A stretch of 64,000 nucleotides of DNA, from contig CAWDAI010000011.1 of the NCBI GenBank assembly GCA_963800275.1, forward strand, positions 1 through 64,000, read 5' to 3'. Below are positions 15,863-25,428 of this stretch, piece after piece. Numbering within the stretch: position 1 is the first letter of the stretch; each line of letters opens with the position of its first letter. The stretch comes from JAFMJV01 sp963800275 (GTDB lineage Bacteria > Chloroflexota > Limnocylindria > Limnocylindrales > CSP1-4). The translations under genes were made by a program, and so were the position numbers. The notes below the pieces were generated by a model. That model was not told where the DNA came from. It ran no database searches and saw only the letters and a program-made list of their open reading frames with translations.

Positions 15863-17139
15863 GCCTCAGGCAGTCCCGGCACGGGGAAGCGTGCGCAGAT
15901 CTCCTTCACTTCACGACGCACGGTTTCCAGCGCAGCCTCGTCATCCCGCTCCCGCAGCGTGCGCACGATAAGCTCGCCCACGCGCCGCATCTCTTCTGGA
16001 CCGAAGCCGCGCGTGGTCGTGGCCGGCGTGCCGACACGGATACCAGAGGCCGTGTTGGGCGGCAGCGGATCGAAGGGGATGGCGTTCTTGTTGACGGTGA
16101 TGCCGACATCATCGAGCAAGCGCTCAGCCTCGGTCCCATTCACCCCCAGGGGGGTGACGTCGACGAGGATGAGATGGTTGTCCGTGCCGCCGCTGGCCAG
16201 CTCCGTGCCGGCGGCGCGCAGGGTCTCCGCCAGGATGGCGGCGTTGGCCACCGTCTGACGCTGGTAGGCGCGGAACGCCTCGGAGGCCGCCTCCTTGAGG
16301 GCCACGGCCTTGCCCGCGATGACGTGCATGAGGGGGCCGCCCTGTGTGCCGGGGAACACGGCCCGATCGATGGCCCGGGCCAGGTCGGCCTTGCCGAAGA
16401 TGAGCCCACCGCGCGCGCCGCGCAGGGTCTTGTGGGTGGTGGTCGTGACGATGTCGGCGTGGGGGAAAGGGCTGGGGTGGACGCCAGCCGCGACCAGGCC
16501 CGCGATGTGGGCCATGTCCACCATCAGCAAGGCGTCCACTCCCCTCGCGATGGCGGCCAGGCGCTCGAAGTCGATGATCCGGGGGTACGCCGAGGCGCCG
16601 GCCACGATCAGCCTGGGCCGGACCTCGCGCGCCTGCGCTTCGAGGGCGTCGTAGTCGATGCGCCCGTCGTCCCGTGAGACGCCGTAGCCATGGAAGTCGA
16701 AGTAGCGTCCGCTGAAGTTGATGGGGTGACCGTGAGTGAGGTGGCCGCCGTGGGCCAGGCTCATGCCCAGGACCGTGTCGCCGTGGTCGAGCACCGCGAG
16801 GTAGGCCGCCGTGTTGGCCTGCGCACCGGAGTGGGGCTGGACATTCACGAACTCCGCGCCCGGGAACAACGCCAGCGCCCGCTCCTCGGCCAGGCGCTCG
16901 ACGACGTCGACGAACTCGCAGCCACCGTAGTAGCGCTTGCCCGGCTGGCCTTCAGCGTACTTGTTGGTGAGCCAAGAGCCGGTCGCCTCCATGACCGCGG
17001 CCGAAGTGTAGTTCTCGCTGGCGATGAGCTCGATCTTCCAGAACTGGCGATCCCGTTCGGCCACCATGGCCGCCCACACTTCGGGGTCCACGCTGGCGAT
17101 CGGGGCGTCGTCCAGCCGCTGGCCATGGGTCAGGGTCAT
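15859..17139 (-). CDS. glyA: Serine hydroxymethyltransferase
   Basis: PLP enzyme of 426 residues interconverting serine and glycine with tetrahydrofolate, the main one-carbon source. Conserved blocks are IELIASENYTS, NKYAEGQPGKRYYGGCEFVD, NVQPHSGAQAN, the PLP-lysine motif TTTTHKTLRGARGG and the C-terminal NKNAIPFDPLPPNTASGIRVGTPA. It is followed with a 4-base overlap by the WecA-like gene. This order, including sua5 and prmC upstream, resembles the conserved Gram-positive block leading to the atp operon. A GGAG element sits 7-8 bases before the ATG. Confidence 0.98.
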   Translation of the reverse strand: MTLTHGQRLDDAPIASVDPEVWAAMVAERDRQFWKIELIASENYTSAAVMEATGSWLTNKYAEGQPGKRYYGGCEFVDVVERLAEERALALFPGAEFVNVQPHSGAQANTAAYLAVLDHGDTVLGMSLAHGGHLTHGHPINFSGRYFDFHGYGVSRDDGRIDYDALEAQAREVRPRLIVAGASAYPRIIDFERLAAIARGVDALLMVDMAHIAGLVAAGVHPSPFPHADIVTTTTHKTLRGARGGLIFGKADLARAIDRAVFPGTQGGPLMHVIAGKAVALKEAASEAFRAYQRQTVANAAILAETLRAAGTELASGGTDNHLILVDVTPLGVNGTEAERLLDDVGITVNKNAIPFDPLPPNTASGIRVGTPATTTRGFGPEEMRRVGELIVRTLRERDDEAALETVRREVKEICARFPVPGLPEA

Positions 17140-17210
17140 GACTACTCCGTGGGTCTATGCGGGCACGCGAGCCGTCCGCTCGGCGCGAGGGTCAGTGTAC
17201 TCGTGACCGC

Positions 17211-17849
17211 TCACGCGCCGCCAAGGAGGGCGTCGATATCAGCCGTGGAGAGGGCGCCTTCACGCAGGACCTGCAGAACGCCGTCACGGCCCACGGCGAT
17301 GACCGTCGAAGCCACGCCGCCGCGGACGGGGCCATCGTCGAGCACGAGGGCGAGCGCGTGGCCCACCGAGGCGATGAGCTCCTCGGGGATCGTCGCGGCC
17401 GGCTCACCGCTTCGGTTGGCGGACGTCACGGCGATGGGTCCGAGCTGACGTGCCAGGGCGCGGGGCGCAGGATGATCCGGGACCCGCAGCCCGAGCGTGT
17501 CGCGCCCGCCACTGACGATCTCCGGGACAGAACCGGGGACGCGCAGGGGCAACACCAGGGTGAGTGGGCCCGGCCAGCCGGCGGCGGCCAGGCGTGCCCC
17601 CGCCGGTGTCACCTCCACCAGGCCATCGACCTGGTCGAGGCCATCGATGAGCAGCGCGATGCCCTTCTCCTCGGAGCGTCCCTTGGCCTGCAGCAAGGCG
17701 GCCAGGGCCTCCGGACGGGGCACCACACCGATGCCATAGACGGTCTCGGTAGGGATACCCACGATGCCGCCGGCGAGCATGGCCGAGGCAGCTGCCGCCA
17801 GGGCGTCCGGGTCGTTCGCCGGAAGCATGGGCGGTCGGCGCTCAACCAT
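17211..17849 (-). CDS. L-threonylcarbamoyladenylate synthase (Sua5/YciO/YrdC family)
   Basis: A 212-residue YrdC-domain protein making threonylcarbamoyl-AMP for t6A37 of ANN-decoding tRNAs. The motif GGIVGIPTETVYGIG near residue 25 and the later KGRSEEKGIALLI (substrate-binding lysine/arginine region), PGPLTLVLP and TSANRSGEPA are typical. It is the single-domain form without the Sua5 C-terminal domain. The ATG at 17849 overlaps the end of prmC by 8 bases, as expected for coupled genes. An alternative ATG lies at 17828. Confidence 0.92.
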   Translation of the reverse strand: MVERRPPMLPANDPDALAAAASAMLAGGIVGIPTETVYGIGVVPRPEALAALLQAKGRSEEKGIALLIDGLDQVDGLVEVTPAGARLAAAGWPGPLTLVLPLRVPGSVPEIVSGGRDTLGLRVPDHPAPRALARQLGPIAVTSANRSGEPAATIPEELIASVGHALALVLDDGPVRGGVASTVIAVGRDGVLQVLREGALSTADIDALLGGA

Positions 17850-18765
17850 CGTCGCGTTCCACGAGCGCGACGCGCGGGCTGCCGGAGAGGTCCGAGTGGA
17901 TGGTGCAAGCCCAGCCCGGCAGCGCGTCCTCGACGGCGGCCTGGAGCCCCGGCTCCTGATCGCCGCCCATCTCCAGCAGACACGCACCCGTCGGAGCCAG
18001 CACGCGTGGCAGCTCGGGCAGGAGACGACGGATGACCGCCAGTCCGTCCGGGCGGCCACCGTCGAGCGCGACAGCCGGCTCGAAGCTGGCCGCGATCGGC
18101 AGCGCCGGCATCGCCGGCGAGGGGATGTAGGGCAGGTTGGCCAGCAGCAGGTCGACCGGGCGGTCCGGTGCCGGCTGGACGTCGGTCAGATCACCGAGCG
18201 AGAAGGTGAAGAGGTCGGCCAGACCGTGGGACACGACGTTGACGGTAGCGACGTCGCGCGCGTCGGCTGAGACGTCGCTCGCGACATAGCGCACGGCGTC
18301 ACCGTAGCGCCGACGGCGCAGCTCCATCGCCACAGCCACGGCGATGGCCCCGGAGCCCGTCCCCAGGTCCCACACCAGGTAGGGCGCAGCGGTGGCGTCG
18401 CGGAGAGCGCTCGTGAGGTCGGCGCTGACCCGGGCCAGGGCCAGCTCGACGAGGGTCTCGGTCTCGGGCCGGGGGATGAGGACCCGGGGATCGACCGTCA
18501 TGGCCGTCCCGTAGAACTCCTTCATGCCGCGGATATAGGCCACCGGCTCGCCGGCCGCACGCCGACGCAGACAGCCCTCGAAGTCGTCGATCTGCGCCGT
18601 GCTGAGGACGGCCTCGGGGTGGGCCGCCAGGCCGCTGCGGTCGATACCCAAGACGTACGCCAGCAGCACCTCGGCGTCGAGTCGGGCCGTCTCCGACCCG
18701 GAGCGCTGGAGGCGCTCGCTCGCCGCAGCGAGCGAGTCCCCGACACGCTGGGCACGAATCTCCAC
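17842..18765 (-). CDS. prmC: Peptide chain release factor N5-glutamine methyltransferase
   Basis: SAM-dependent methyltransferase of 307 residues that methylates the Gln of the GGQ motif in RF1/RF2. The N-terminal helical domain contains GRMKEF-like PVAYIRGMKEFYG, and the SAM site is VWDLGTGSGAIAVAVA. The catalytic motif reads NLPY where most PrmC proteins have NPPY. The GTG start at 18765 follows the prfA stop by 18 bases, so enzyme and substrate are encoded together. The C-terminus ends in VALVERDDG, a normal PrmC end. Confidence 0.94.
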   Translation of the reverse strand: MEIRAQRVGDSLAAASERLQRSGSETARLDAEVLLAYVLGIDRSGLAAHPEAVLSTAQIDDFEGCLRRRAAGEPVAYIRGMKEFYGTAMTVDPRVLIPRPETETLVELALARVSADLTSALRDATAAPYLVWDLGTGSGAIAVAVAMELRRRRYGDAVRYVASDVSADARDVATVNVVSHGLADLFTFSLGDLTDVQPAPDRPVDLLLANLPYIPSPAMPALPIAASFEPAVALDGGRPDGLAVIRRLLPELPRVLAPTGACLLEMGGDQEPGLQAAVEDALPGWACTIHSDLSGSPRVALVERDDG

Positions 18766-18783
18766 CGGCTCGCTTCCTGCCGG

Positions 18784-19877
<1,094 letters not shown>

Positions 19878-19881
<4 letters not shown>

Positions 19882-21062
19882 GTCAGCCCCGCGTTGCCTC
19901 CGGCACGCTCGGCCGGGGCCTCGTCGTCGGTCGGATCGTCCGTGCCCGGGACCGCGGCCGAGTCTGCGGCCGCGGGTTCCGCGGTCGTGCTCGCGCCCGC
20001 TGTCTCCGCGGCCTCCTCGGCATCGCGCCGAGCCCCGACCTCCCGGGCCAGCTCGCCGGCATCGGGGATGGGCTCGCGCTGCGGATCGAAGCTGCCCTCG
20101 GGAGCGGCCTCACCATTGGCGGCCAGCGCTTCCTGCATCGCGCTGACGGCGATCTCGATCATCGAGTCGTCGGGCTGCTTGGTGGTGATGCGCTGGATCC
20201 AGATGCCCGGCATGAACAGCCACTTCCAGAAGCCCTGCTCTCGACGCGCAGCGCCGAACTTGAGCAACTCGTAGGAAACCGCTGCGATGACGGGCACCAA
20301 CAGGATCCGCCCCAGGATCGCCAGCCACAGGTCCATTCCGGCGAGCAGGCTGAAGAGCAGGATGCTGACGATGATGAAGATGACCAGGAACTCGGTGCCG
20401 CACCGCGGATGGGCGGTGGGATAGCGGCGGATGTTGTCGATGGTGAGCGGCTGGTCGTGTTCGAGCGCGTGGATGGTCATGTGCTCTGCGCCGTGGTACT
20501 GGAAGACGCGCCCGATCTCAGCCGAGCGACTGACCAGCGCCAGATAGCCGACGAAGAGCGCCACACGCACCAGGCCTTCCGCGATGTGGATGAGGAAGAG
20601 GCCCACGCCGCTGTCGACGTCGCCGAACAGCAGCGTCGCGCCGCCCTGCGCCAGCAGCAGCGGCAAGAGCACGAAGACGCCCACGGCCAGGCCGATGGTG
20701 AACAGCATGGTCAGGGCGATGGCACCACCGCCAAAGGCGACCCCCTCCCCTGCCGCGGCCAGTGACCCGGAGCGCATCAGCCACCTGGTACCGATGACCA
20801 GCGTCTCGTAGAGCACGACCACGCCGCGGAAGAGCGGGGCTCGCGCGAAGCGGTTGCGATGGAGGACGCTGTCGAGCCGCTCCTGGCCGCCGAAGATCTG
20901 ACCTTCGGGGCCGCGCACCGCGACGCCGATGGCCTCCTTGCCACGCATATAGACACCCTCCATGAGGGCCTGTCCGCCGTAGGCGAAGCGTGGTTTGTCG
21001 GTGGTGCCGGGACGACCGCCCAGCGAGGGCGTCGTCCCCTGCCCTGCCGGCGACTGGGTCAC
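19878..21062 (-). CDS. DUF1385 (YqhQ-like) membrane protein
   Basis: A 394-residue protein of the DUF1385/YqhQ family, common next to prfA or rpmE in Gram-positive-type bacteria; its function is unknown. The core has GGQALMEGVYMRG near the N-terminus, then several hydrophobic helices, and the family motif FQYHGAEHMTIHALEH followed by HPRCGTEFLVIFII. The last roughly 100 residues are an Ala/Glu/Asp-rich, probably disordered tail not seen in B. subtilis YqhQ. The stop overlaps prfA by 4 bases. Confidence 0.9.
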
Positions 21063-21079
21063 GGTCTAGCGATTACTGG

Positions 21080-21292
21080 CTAGAGCTTCGCTGAGCGCTC
21101 GAGGCGCTTCTGGAACCGTTCGACCTGACCAGCGGTATCGACGATGGTCTGCTTGCCGGTGTAGAAGGGGTGGCAATTCGAGCAGATATCGACGCGCAAC
21201 TCCTGGGCCGTGGAGCCGATGGTGAACTCCGTGTGGCAGGATGCACAGCGGACCTGCGCCTGGTGATACTGCGGATGGGTGTCGGGCTTCAT
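21080..21292 (-). CDS. rpmE: 50S ribosomal protein L31 (zinc-binding type)
   Basis: About 70 residues. Two Cys pairs (CASC and CSNC) make the zinc-binding C+ form of bL31, and CSNCHPFYTGKQTIVDTAGQV is the family signature. The ATG at 21292 (MKPDTHPQYHQAQVRC) was chosen because bL31 begins MKxxIHPxY; longer in-frame readings extend into the spacer before rpmA and are not conserved. It lies between rpmA and DUF1385 in the same direction. Confidence 0.96.
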   Translation of the reverse strand: MKPDTHPQYHQAQVRCASCHTEFTIGSTAQELRVDICSNCHPFYTGKQTIVDTAGQVERFQKRLERSAKL

Positions 21293-21311
21293 CGGAGTCT
21301 CGATCCTTCGC

Positions 21312-21578
21312 TCAGCTGGCGAGGGCGTCGGCCTCGACGCGCACACGCTTCTTGTCCCTACGGGCATGCTCGAAATGGACGCGACCGTCGACGGTGGCGA
21401 AGACGGTGTAGTCCCTGCCCAGTCCCGTACCCGGCCCGGCCAGGAAGGTCATGCCGCGCTGGCGCACGATGATCGAGCCGGCACTGACGAGCGAGCCGTC
21501 GCCGGCCTTCACGCCGAGGCGCTGGCCGACGCTGTCGCGGCCGTTCTTGGAGCTGGATCCTGCCTTCTTGTGGGCCAT
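21312..21578 (-). CDS. rpmA: 50S ribosomal protein L27
   Basis: bL27, 88 residues, whose N-terminus reaches the peptidyl-transferase centre. It starts MAHKKAGSSSKNGRDS, the non-cleaved Gram-negative-like form; there is no ProtA-type extension as in Firmicutes. GSIIVRQRGMTFLAGPGTGLG and DYTVFATVDGRVHFEH match the family. It is 3 bases after rplU, the usual rplU-rpmA pair. Confidence 0.97.
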   Translation of the reverse strand: MAHKKAGSSSKNGRDSVGQRLGVKAGDGSLVSAGSIIVRQRGMTFLAGPGTGLGRDYTVFATVDGRVHFEHARRDKKRVRVEADALAS

Positions 21579-21581
21579 GGC

Positions 21582-22217
21582 TTATTCGTCCTTCTCGCTC
21601 GCGGCGCGGTCGTCGGCTTCGGGCGCGGGATCGGCATCCTGGTCGGTCTCGGCGACGGGGCTGGGCTCCTCGGTCGCGCTCGCCGCTGCGGCGTCCTCGG
21701 CTTCGGCGGCCTTCTTGGGGGCCTTCTTGGGCGCGGCCTTGGGCTTGGCTTCAGCGGCAGCCAGCTTGGCAGCCAACGCCTTGTCCGCAGCGGCCTGCTC
21801 TTCAGCCGCCTTCGCGGCGGCGGCCTTCTCGACCTCTTCCGCTTCACGGGCCCGCTTGGCCTCGGCCTTCTGGGTTTCCTCCGCATCCTTCGCGGCACTC
21901 TTGTCGCCAAAGGCGATGTCGGTGATGCGTAGCGTGGTCAGCTCCGCTCGGAAGCCATTCTTCACGCGCGTGCGGGCCTTGGGCTTGTACTTGAAGACGA
22001 CGATCTTCCGGCCGCGAGCCTGGGCCACGACCTGGGCCGAGACCACGGCGCCGTCGACGACCGGCTGGCCGATGGCGGCGTCGTCGCCGTCGGCGACCAG
22101 CAGGACGCGCTCGAGGGTGATGGAGTCGCCCGGCTGGACGTCCAGGCGATCGACCTGGATCTCCGAGCCGAGCTCGACGCGATGCTGCTTGCCGCCTGAT
22201 TCGATGACTGCGTACAT
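21582..22217 (-). CDS. rplU: 50S ribosomal protein L21 with long C-terminal extension
   Basis: The bL21 core covers residues 1 to about 105 (MYAVIESGGKQHRVELGSEI onward, with GRKIVVFKYKPKARTRVKNG). It is followed by about 105 extra residues very rich in Ala, Lys and Glu, then an acidic tail ending EKDE. Usual bL21 is about 103 residues, so this protein is twice the normal length. The extension looks like a charged helix or disordered tail. The start at 22217 (MYAV) is the conserved start. An upstream reading adds unrelated sequence. It heads the rplU-rpmA-rpmE-DUF1385-prfA run. Confidence 0.94.
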   Translation of the reverse strand: MYAVIESGGKQHRVELGSEIQVDRLDVQPGDSITLERVLLVADGDDAAIGQPVVDGAVVSAQVVAQARGRKIVVFKYKPKARTRVKNGFRAELTTLRITDIAFGDKSAAKDAEETQKAEAKRAREAEEVEKAAAAKAAEEQAAADKALAAKLAAAEAKPKAAPKKAPKKAAEAEDAAAASATEEPSPVAETDQDADPAPEADDRAASEKDE

Positions 22218-22409
22218 GGGGTTCCCGTTGCTGGTCGGTGCGTGATGGTGACTGGGCTTGGCGCGCGGGTGGATCGCAGGCGAAGACGGCGCGACAAGAC
22301 GCCCGGCGCGAAGGGAGATGGTAGCGGGAAACGCCATTCGCCGTCAATCGCGCATGACGGCGAGCACCGCGGCCGCGTGCCCGCGCCGATCCTGTCTACG
22401 TCACTCCGC

Positions 22410-22415
22410 TATGGT
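22410..22415 (+). promoter_or_regulatory. Candidate -10 box (TATGGT) 8 bases before the J-domain gene
   Basis: TATGGT ends 8 bases before the ATG at 22424. A transcript starting at the usual distance would have essentially no 5' leader, and no Shine-Dalgarno is present. This is one of several similar cases in the window. Confidence 0.4.
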
Positions 22416-22423
22416 CGGTCACG

Positions 22424-22912
22424 ATGACGCGAACATTCTACGAAGTGCTGATGATCAGTCCGCAAGCGGACGAGGAGCTGATCTCGGTCGTGTACCGGCA
22501 CCTGGCCAAGCGCTACCACCCCGATCGGGACTCGTCGCCGGAGGCGGTCGCCCGGATGGTCGAGCTGAACGAGGCTCATGCGACCCTCGGCGATCCCGAA
22601 CGGCGTCGCGCCTACGACGAGCGCCTGGGCCTGCGCCAGCCTGGTCGACCATCCGTGACCGGTGGCGACGGGCGCCCGACCCGAGGCGGTGGCAGCAACA
22701 CCAGTCCGGAGACCGGTCCGCACGGCGAGGCCGGCCCCCCGCCCGTATCGCCGGCGGCACAGGGGCGCCCGCTGTCCTTCGGCCGCTATCGGGGCTGGAC
22801 CCTCAATCAGGTCTATCGCTACGACCACGGCTATATCGAGTGGCTGGCGCGCACGACCATGGGTCGCACGTACAAGCGCGAACTGGACGAGATCCTCCGC
22901 CGCGTGCCCTGA
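22424..22912 (+). CDS. J-domain protein with C-terminal LSFGRY-type domain
   Basis: A 162-residue protein. Residues 4-68 form a J domain with the HPD tripeptide at 32-34 (RYHPDRD), so it should stimulate DnaK ATPase. A Gly/Pro/Thr-rich linker of about 45 residues joins it to a C-terminal module, LSFGRYRGWTLNQV ... YIEWLARTTMGRTYKREL. This resembles the small domain at the end of some exonuclease-like proteins (FGKYKG / YLxWL pattern), which may bind nucleic acid. There are no zinc-finger or substrate-binding domains of true DnaJ. It is a lone plus-strand gene among leftward genes. Confidence 0.85.
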   Translation: MTRTFYEVLMISPQADEELISVVYRHLAKRYHPDRDSSPEAVARMVELNEAHATLGDPERRRAYDERLGLRQPGRPSVTGGDGRPTRGGGSNTSPETGPHGEAGPPPVSPAAQGRPLSFGRYRGWTLNQVYRYDHGYIEWLARTTMGRTYKRELDEILRRVP

Positions 22913-22934
22913 GTCGAGCGGGCAGCACCGAGCG

Positions 22935-24191
22935 CTAGGCTGCTGCGCCCGCCCCTTCGCCGCTGTGGCGCTCGTCGCGCGGCGCCTTGGGGATGCTCCA
23001 CTGGAGCGTGAAGGGTGCGACCAGCGTGGTGATGATGACCGCAGCCAGCAGGACCGCGTAGATCTCCTGGCTGATGAGCGCGAGCGTGAGGCCGAGCGAG
23101 GAGACCACGATCCCGACCTCTCCACGTGGGCTCATGCCCAGGCCGACCACGATGGCGTTCCACTTGCCCAGCCTGAACGATCCCAGATAGCCACCGACCA
23201 GCTTCGTGATCACGCCCATGATGGAGAGGGTGATGACGATGAGCAGCAGGTCCGGCTGCAGCAGTGCGCTCATGTCGATGTTGGCCCCGGTGACCGCGAA
23301 GAAGAAGGGCGCGAAGATGCCCAGGAGCGGGCGGAAGCCGTGCTCGACCTCCTCCCGCACGGGGGTCTCGGCGATGAAGAGGCCGACGACGAAGGCGCCG
23401 ATGATGGCGGCCAGCCCGACCACCGTGGCGATCAGGGCACCGGCGAACATGATGATGAAGACCGGCACGGTGGGCGTATCAGCGAACCGGGGCCAGACGA
23501 AGAGCTTGCGCGGCAATCGCCGGCCGAGCGGTGCCAGGGCCAATCCGATCCCGACGAAGCCGACGCCCGCCACGAGCGTGAGCAGGGTGTCCACCCCCAG
23601 GTCGCCCTCGGCCAGGCCGGAGAGGATGCTGATGGCCAAGAGGGCCAGGATGTCGTCGACGATGGCGGCGCCGAGGATCACTCTCGAGAAGGCCCGGTCG
23701 AGGACCCCCATCTCCGAGAGCACCCGGCTGGTGATGCCGATGCTGGTGGCGGCAAGGGCCAGGCCCATCAGGGCCGCGGGCAGGGCTTCCTCGCCGATGG
23801 CGAGACCGATGGCCATGCCCGCGATGATCGGCAGGATGAACCCGATGGTGCCGACGGCCACGGCCGTCGGCCCTACTTTCAACAGATCGTCGAGGCGGAC
23901 TTCCAGCCCGACCGTGAAGAGCAGGATGACCACACCCAGCTCGGCGAAGACCTCGGCCGTGACCGAGACATTGGCCAGGCCGAGGGCGAAGGGGCCCACG
24001 ACGAACCCGCCGATCAGCTCACCGATGACGCCGGGCTGATTGATGCGCCGGAAGATCTCCTCTCCGGTCTTGGCCGCGAGGAAGAGCATGAACAGGCTGA
24101 ACAACGCGTCCGCGAAGGCGGCGCCTTCGTCGCCCCCGCCGGCAGAGGAAAAGACAGCCAGGAGCGGAAGATCGAATGGGAGTGTGGGCAT
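22935..24191 (-). CDS. Cation:proton antiporter (CPA2 / KefB-like, membrane domain only)
   Basis: A 418-residue membrane protein with about 12-13 helices of the monovalent cation/proton antiporter-2 fold. Family motifs include INQPGVIGELIGGFVVGPFALG, VILLFTVGLEV and the ion-binding VILGAAIVDDILALLAI, whose Asp pair suggests Na+/H+ or K+/H+ exchange. There is no C-terminal RCK/TrkA-N domain. It lies 6 bases before the rodA end on the same strand, so it may be read from the rodA-mrdA-mreD transcript. Ion specificity cannot be decided. Confidence 0.9.
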   Translation of the reverse strand: MPTLPFDLPLLAVFSSAGGGDEGAAFADALFSLFMLFLAAKTGEEIFRRINQPGVIGELIGGFVVGPFALGLANVSVTAEVFAELGVVILLFTVGLEVRLDDLLKVGPTAVAVGTIGFILPIIAGMAIGLAIGEEALPAALMGLALAATSIGITSRVLSEMGVLDRAFSRVILGAAIVDDILALLAISILSGLAEGDLGVDTLLTLVAGVGFVGIGLALAPLGRRLPRKLFVWPRFADTPTVPVFIIMFAGALIATVVGLAAIIGAFVVGLFIAETPVREEVEHGFRPLLGIFAPFFFAVTGANIDMSALLQPDLLLIVITLSIMGVITKLVGGYLGSFRLGKWNAIVVGLGMSPRGEVGIVVSSLGLTLALISQEIYAVLLAAVIITTLVAPFTLQWSIPKAPRDERHSGEGAGAAA

Positions 24192-24197
24192 CTTGCG

Positions 24198-25427
24198 CTA
24201 CAGACTACCCGCCGGCCAAGCCGCCTGGCCGATCGGTCCGGCGTGGTGCAAGAGGCTCCCGAGACCGCGGCGGACGGTCCCGGATGATGTCAGCGGGAGC
24301 GCTGCATGGCCAGCGAATTCGAGGATGCCCAGGCCGAGGGCGGCACTCAACAGGGACGCGCCGCCGTACGTCACGAAGGGCAACGGGATGCCCGTGATGG
24401 GCATCACGCCGAGGACCATGCCGATGTTGACGATCATCTGGAAGAGGAGCATGCCGGCGATGCCCCCGGAGAACGCGAGCGTGAAGACGTCGTTCGCCTT
24501 CCAGCCCACGTGGAGCACACGCCAGACGAGGAGCGCGAAGAGGGCAAGGACCACCACGCCGCCGAGGAAGCCGAGCTGCTCGCCGATATGGGCGAAGACG
24601 AAGTCGGTCGATCCCACGGGCAGGTTCTGACCGGCCAAGGTGTTGGTCAGGCCGCGACCGAACAGGCCGCCAGAGCCCACCGTGATCTGCGACTGCTGCA
24701 ACTGGAAGCCGGAGCCGAGCGGGTCGGCGGCCGGGTCGATGAAGGACACCAGCCGCTGCTTCTGGTAGTCGCGCAGGATGAACTCCCAGGCGACCGGCAC
24801 CATCACCAGCACGCTCAGCACGGTCACGCTGAGCCAGCGCAGGCTTGCGCCGCTGAAGAAGAGGGCGCCCAGCATGATCGCGCCGAAGACCAGCGATGTG
24901 CCGAGGTCGGGCTGGATGAGCACCAGGACGAGCAGCGGCGCCACGACCATGCCGGCACCCAGGAAGGTGCGGAAGCTGGAGAGCTGTGACGCTCGCGTGG
25001 CCAGGTAGTGAGCCAACACCACGGCCAGCAGGATCTTGGTGACCTCGCTGAACTGGAACTGCAGGCCCAAGACGGTCACCCAGCGCTGGACACCACCGAC
25101 GCCGCTGCCGACCACCAGTGTGACGATCAGCAGGGCGATGCTGAAGCCATAGATCGGCCACGCGAAGGTGCGTAGCCAGTGGTGGTCGGCAGCGGCCGTG
25201 AGGACGAAGACGAACGCCGCCAACGCGAGCCAGAAGAGGCCGCGCGTGAAGATCGAGCCGGGTCGGAAGGGGTCGTCGGTGGAGTTGGTGAACGCCATCA
25301 GCAGGCCGATGACGGTGAGCGAGAGGGCGTAGATGGCCAGCTGCAGGTCGAAGCCGTACCAGCGACCCTCCCCTTCCTTCGCAGTCAGCGTGCCGACGCG
25401 CGCCGGTTCCAGTCGAACGGTATTCAT
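24198..25427 (-). CDS. rodA: Rod shape-determining peptidoglycan glycosyltransferase RodA
   Basis: SEDS-family polymerase of 409 residues with about ten helices; it polymerises lipid II for cell elongation together with PBP2. Typical SEDS segments are QPDLGTSLVFGAIM (with the catalytic aspartate region), SEVTKILLAVVLAHYLA, VGSGGLFGRGLTNTLAGQNLPVGSTDFVFA and GIPLPFVTYGGASLLS. The assignment to RodA rather than FtsW rests on adjacency to mrdA and mreD. The start follows the mrdA stop immediately. Confidence 0.95.
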   Translation of the reverse strand: MNTVRLEPARVGTLTAKEGEGRWYGFDLQLAIYALSLTVIGLLMAFTNSTDDPFRPGSIFTRGLFWLALAAFVFVLTAAADHHWLRTFAWPIYGFSIALLIVTLVVGSGVGGVQRWVTVLGLQFQFSEVTKILLAVVLAHYLATRASQLSSFRTFLGAGMVVAPLLVLVLIQPDLGTSLVFGAIMLGALFFSGASLRWLSVTVLSVLVMVPVAWEFILRDYQKQRLVSFIDPAADPLGSGFQLQQSQITVGSGGLFGRGLTNTLAGQNLPVGSTDFVFAHIGEQLGFLGGVVVLALFALLVWRVLHVGWKANDVFTLAFSGGIAGMLLFQMIVNIGMVLGVMPITGIPLPFVTYGGASLLSAALGLGILEFAGHAALPLTSSGTVRRGLGSLLHHAGPIGQAAWPAGSL

Positions 25428-25428
25428 A

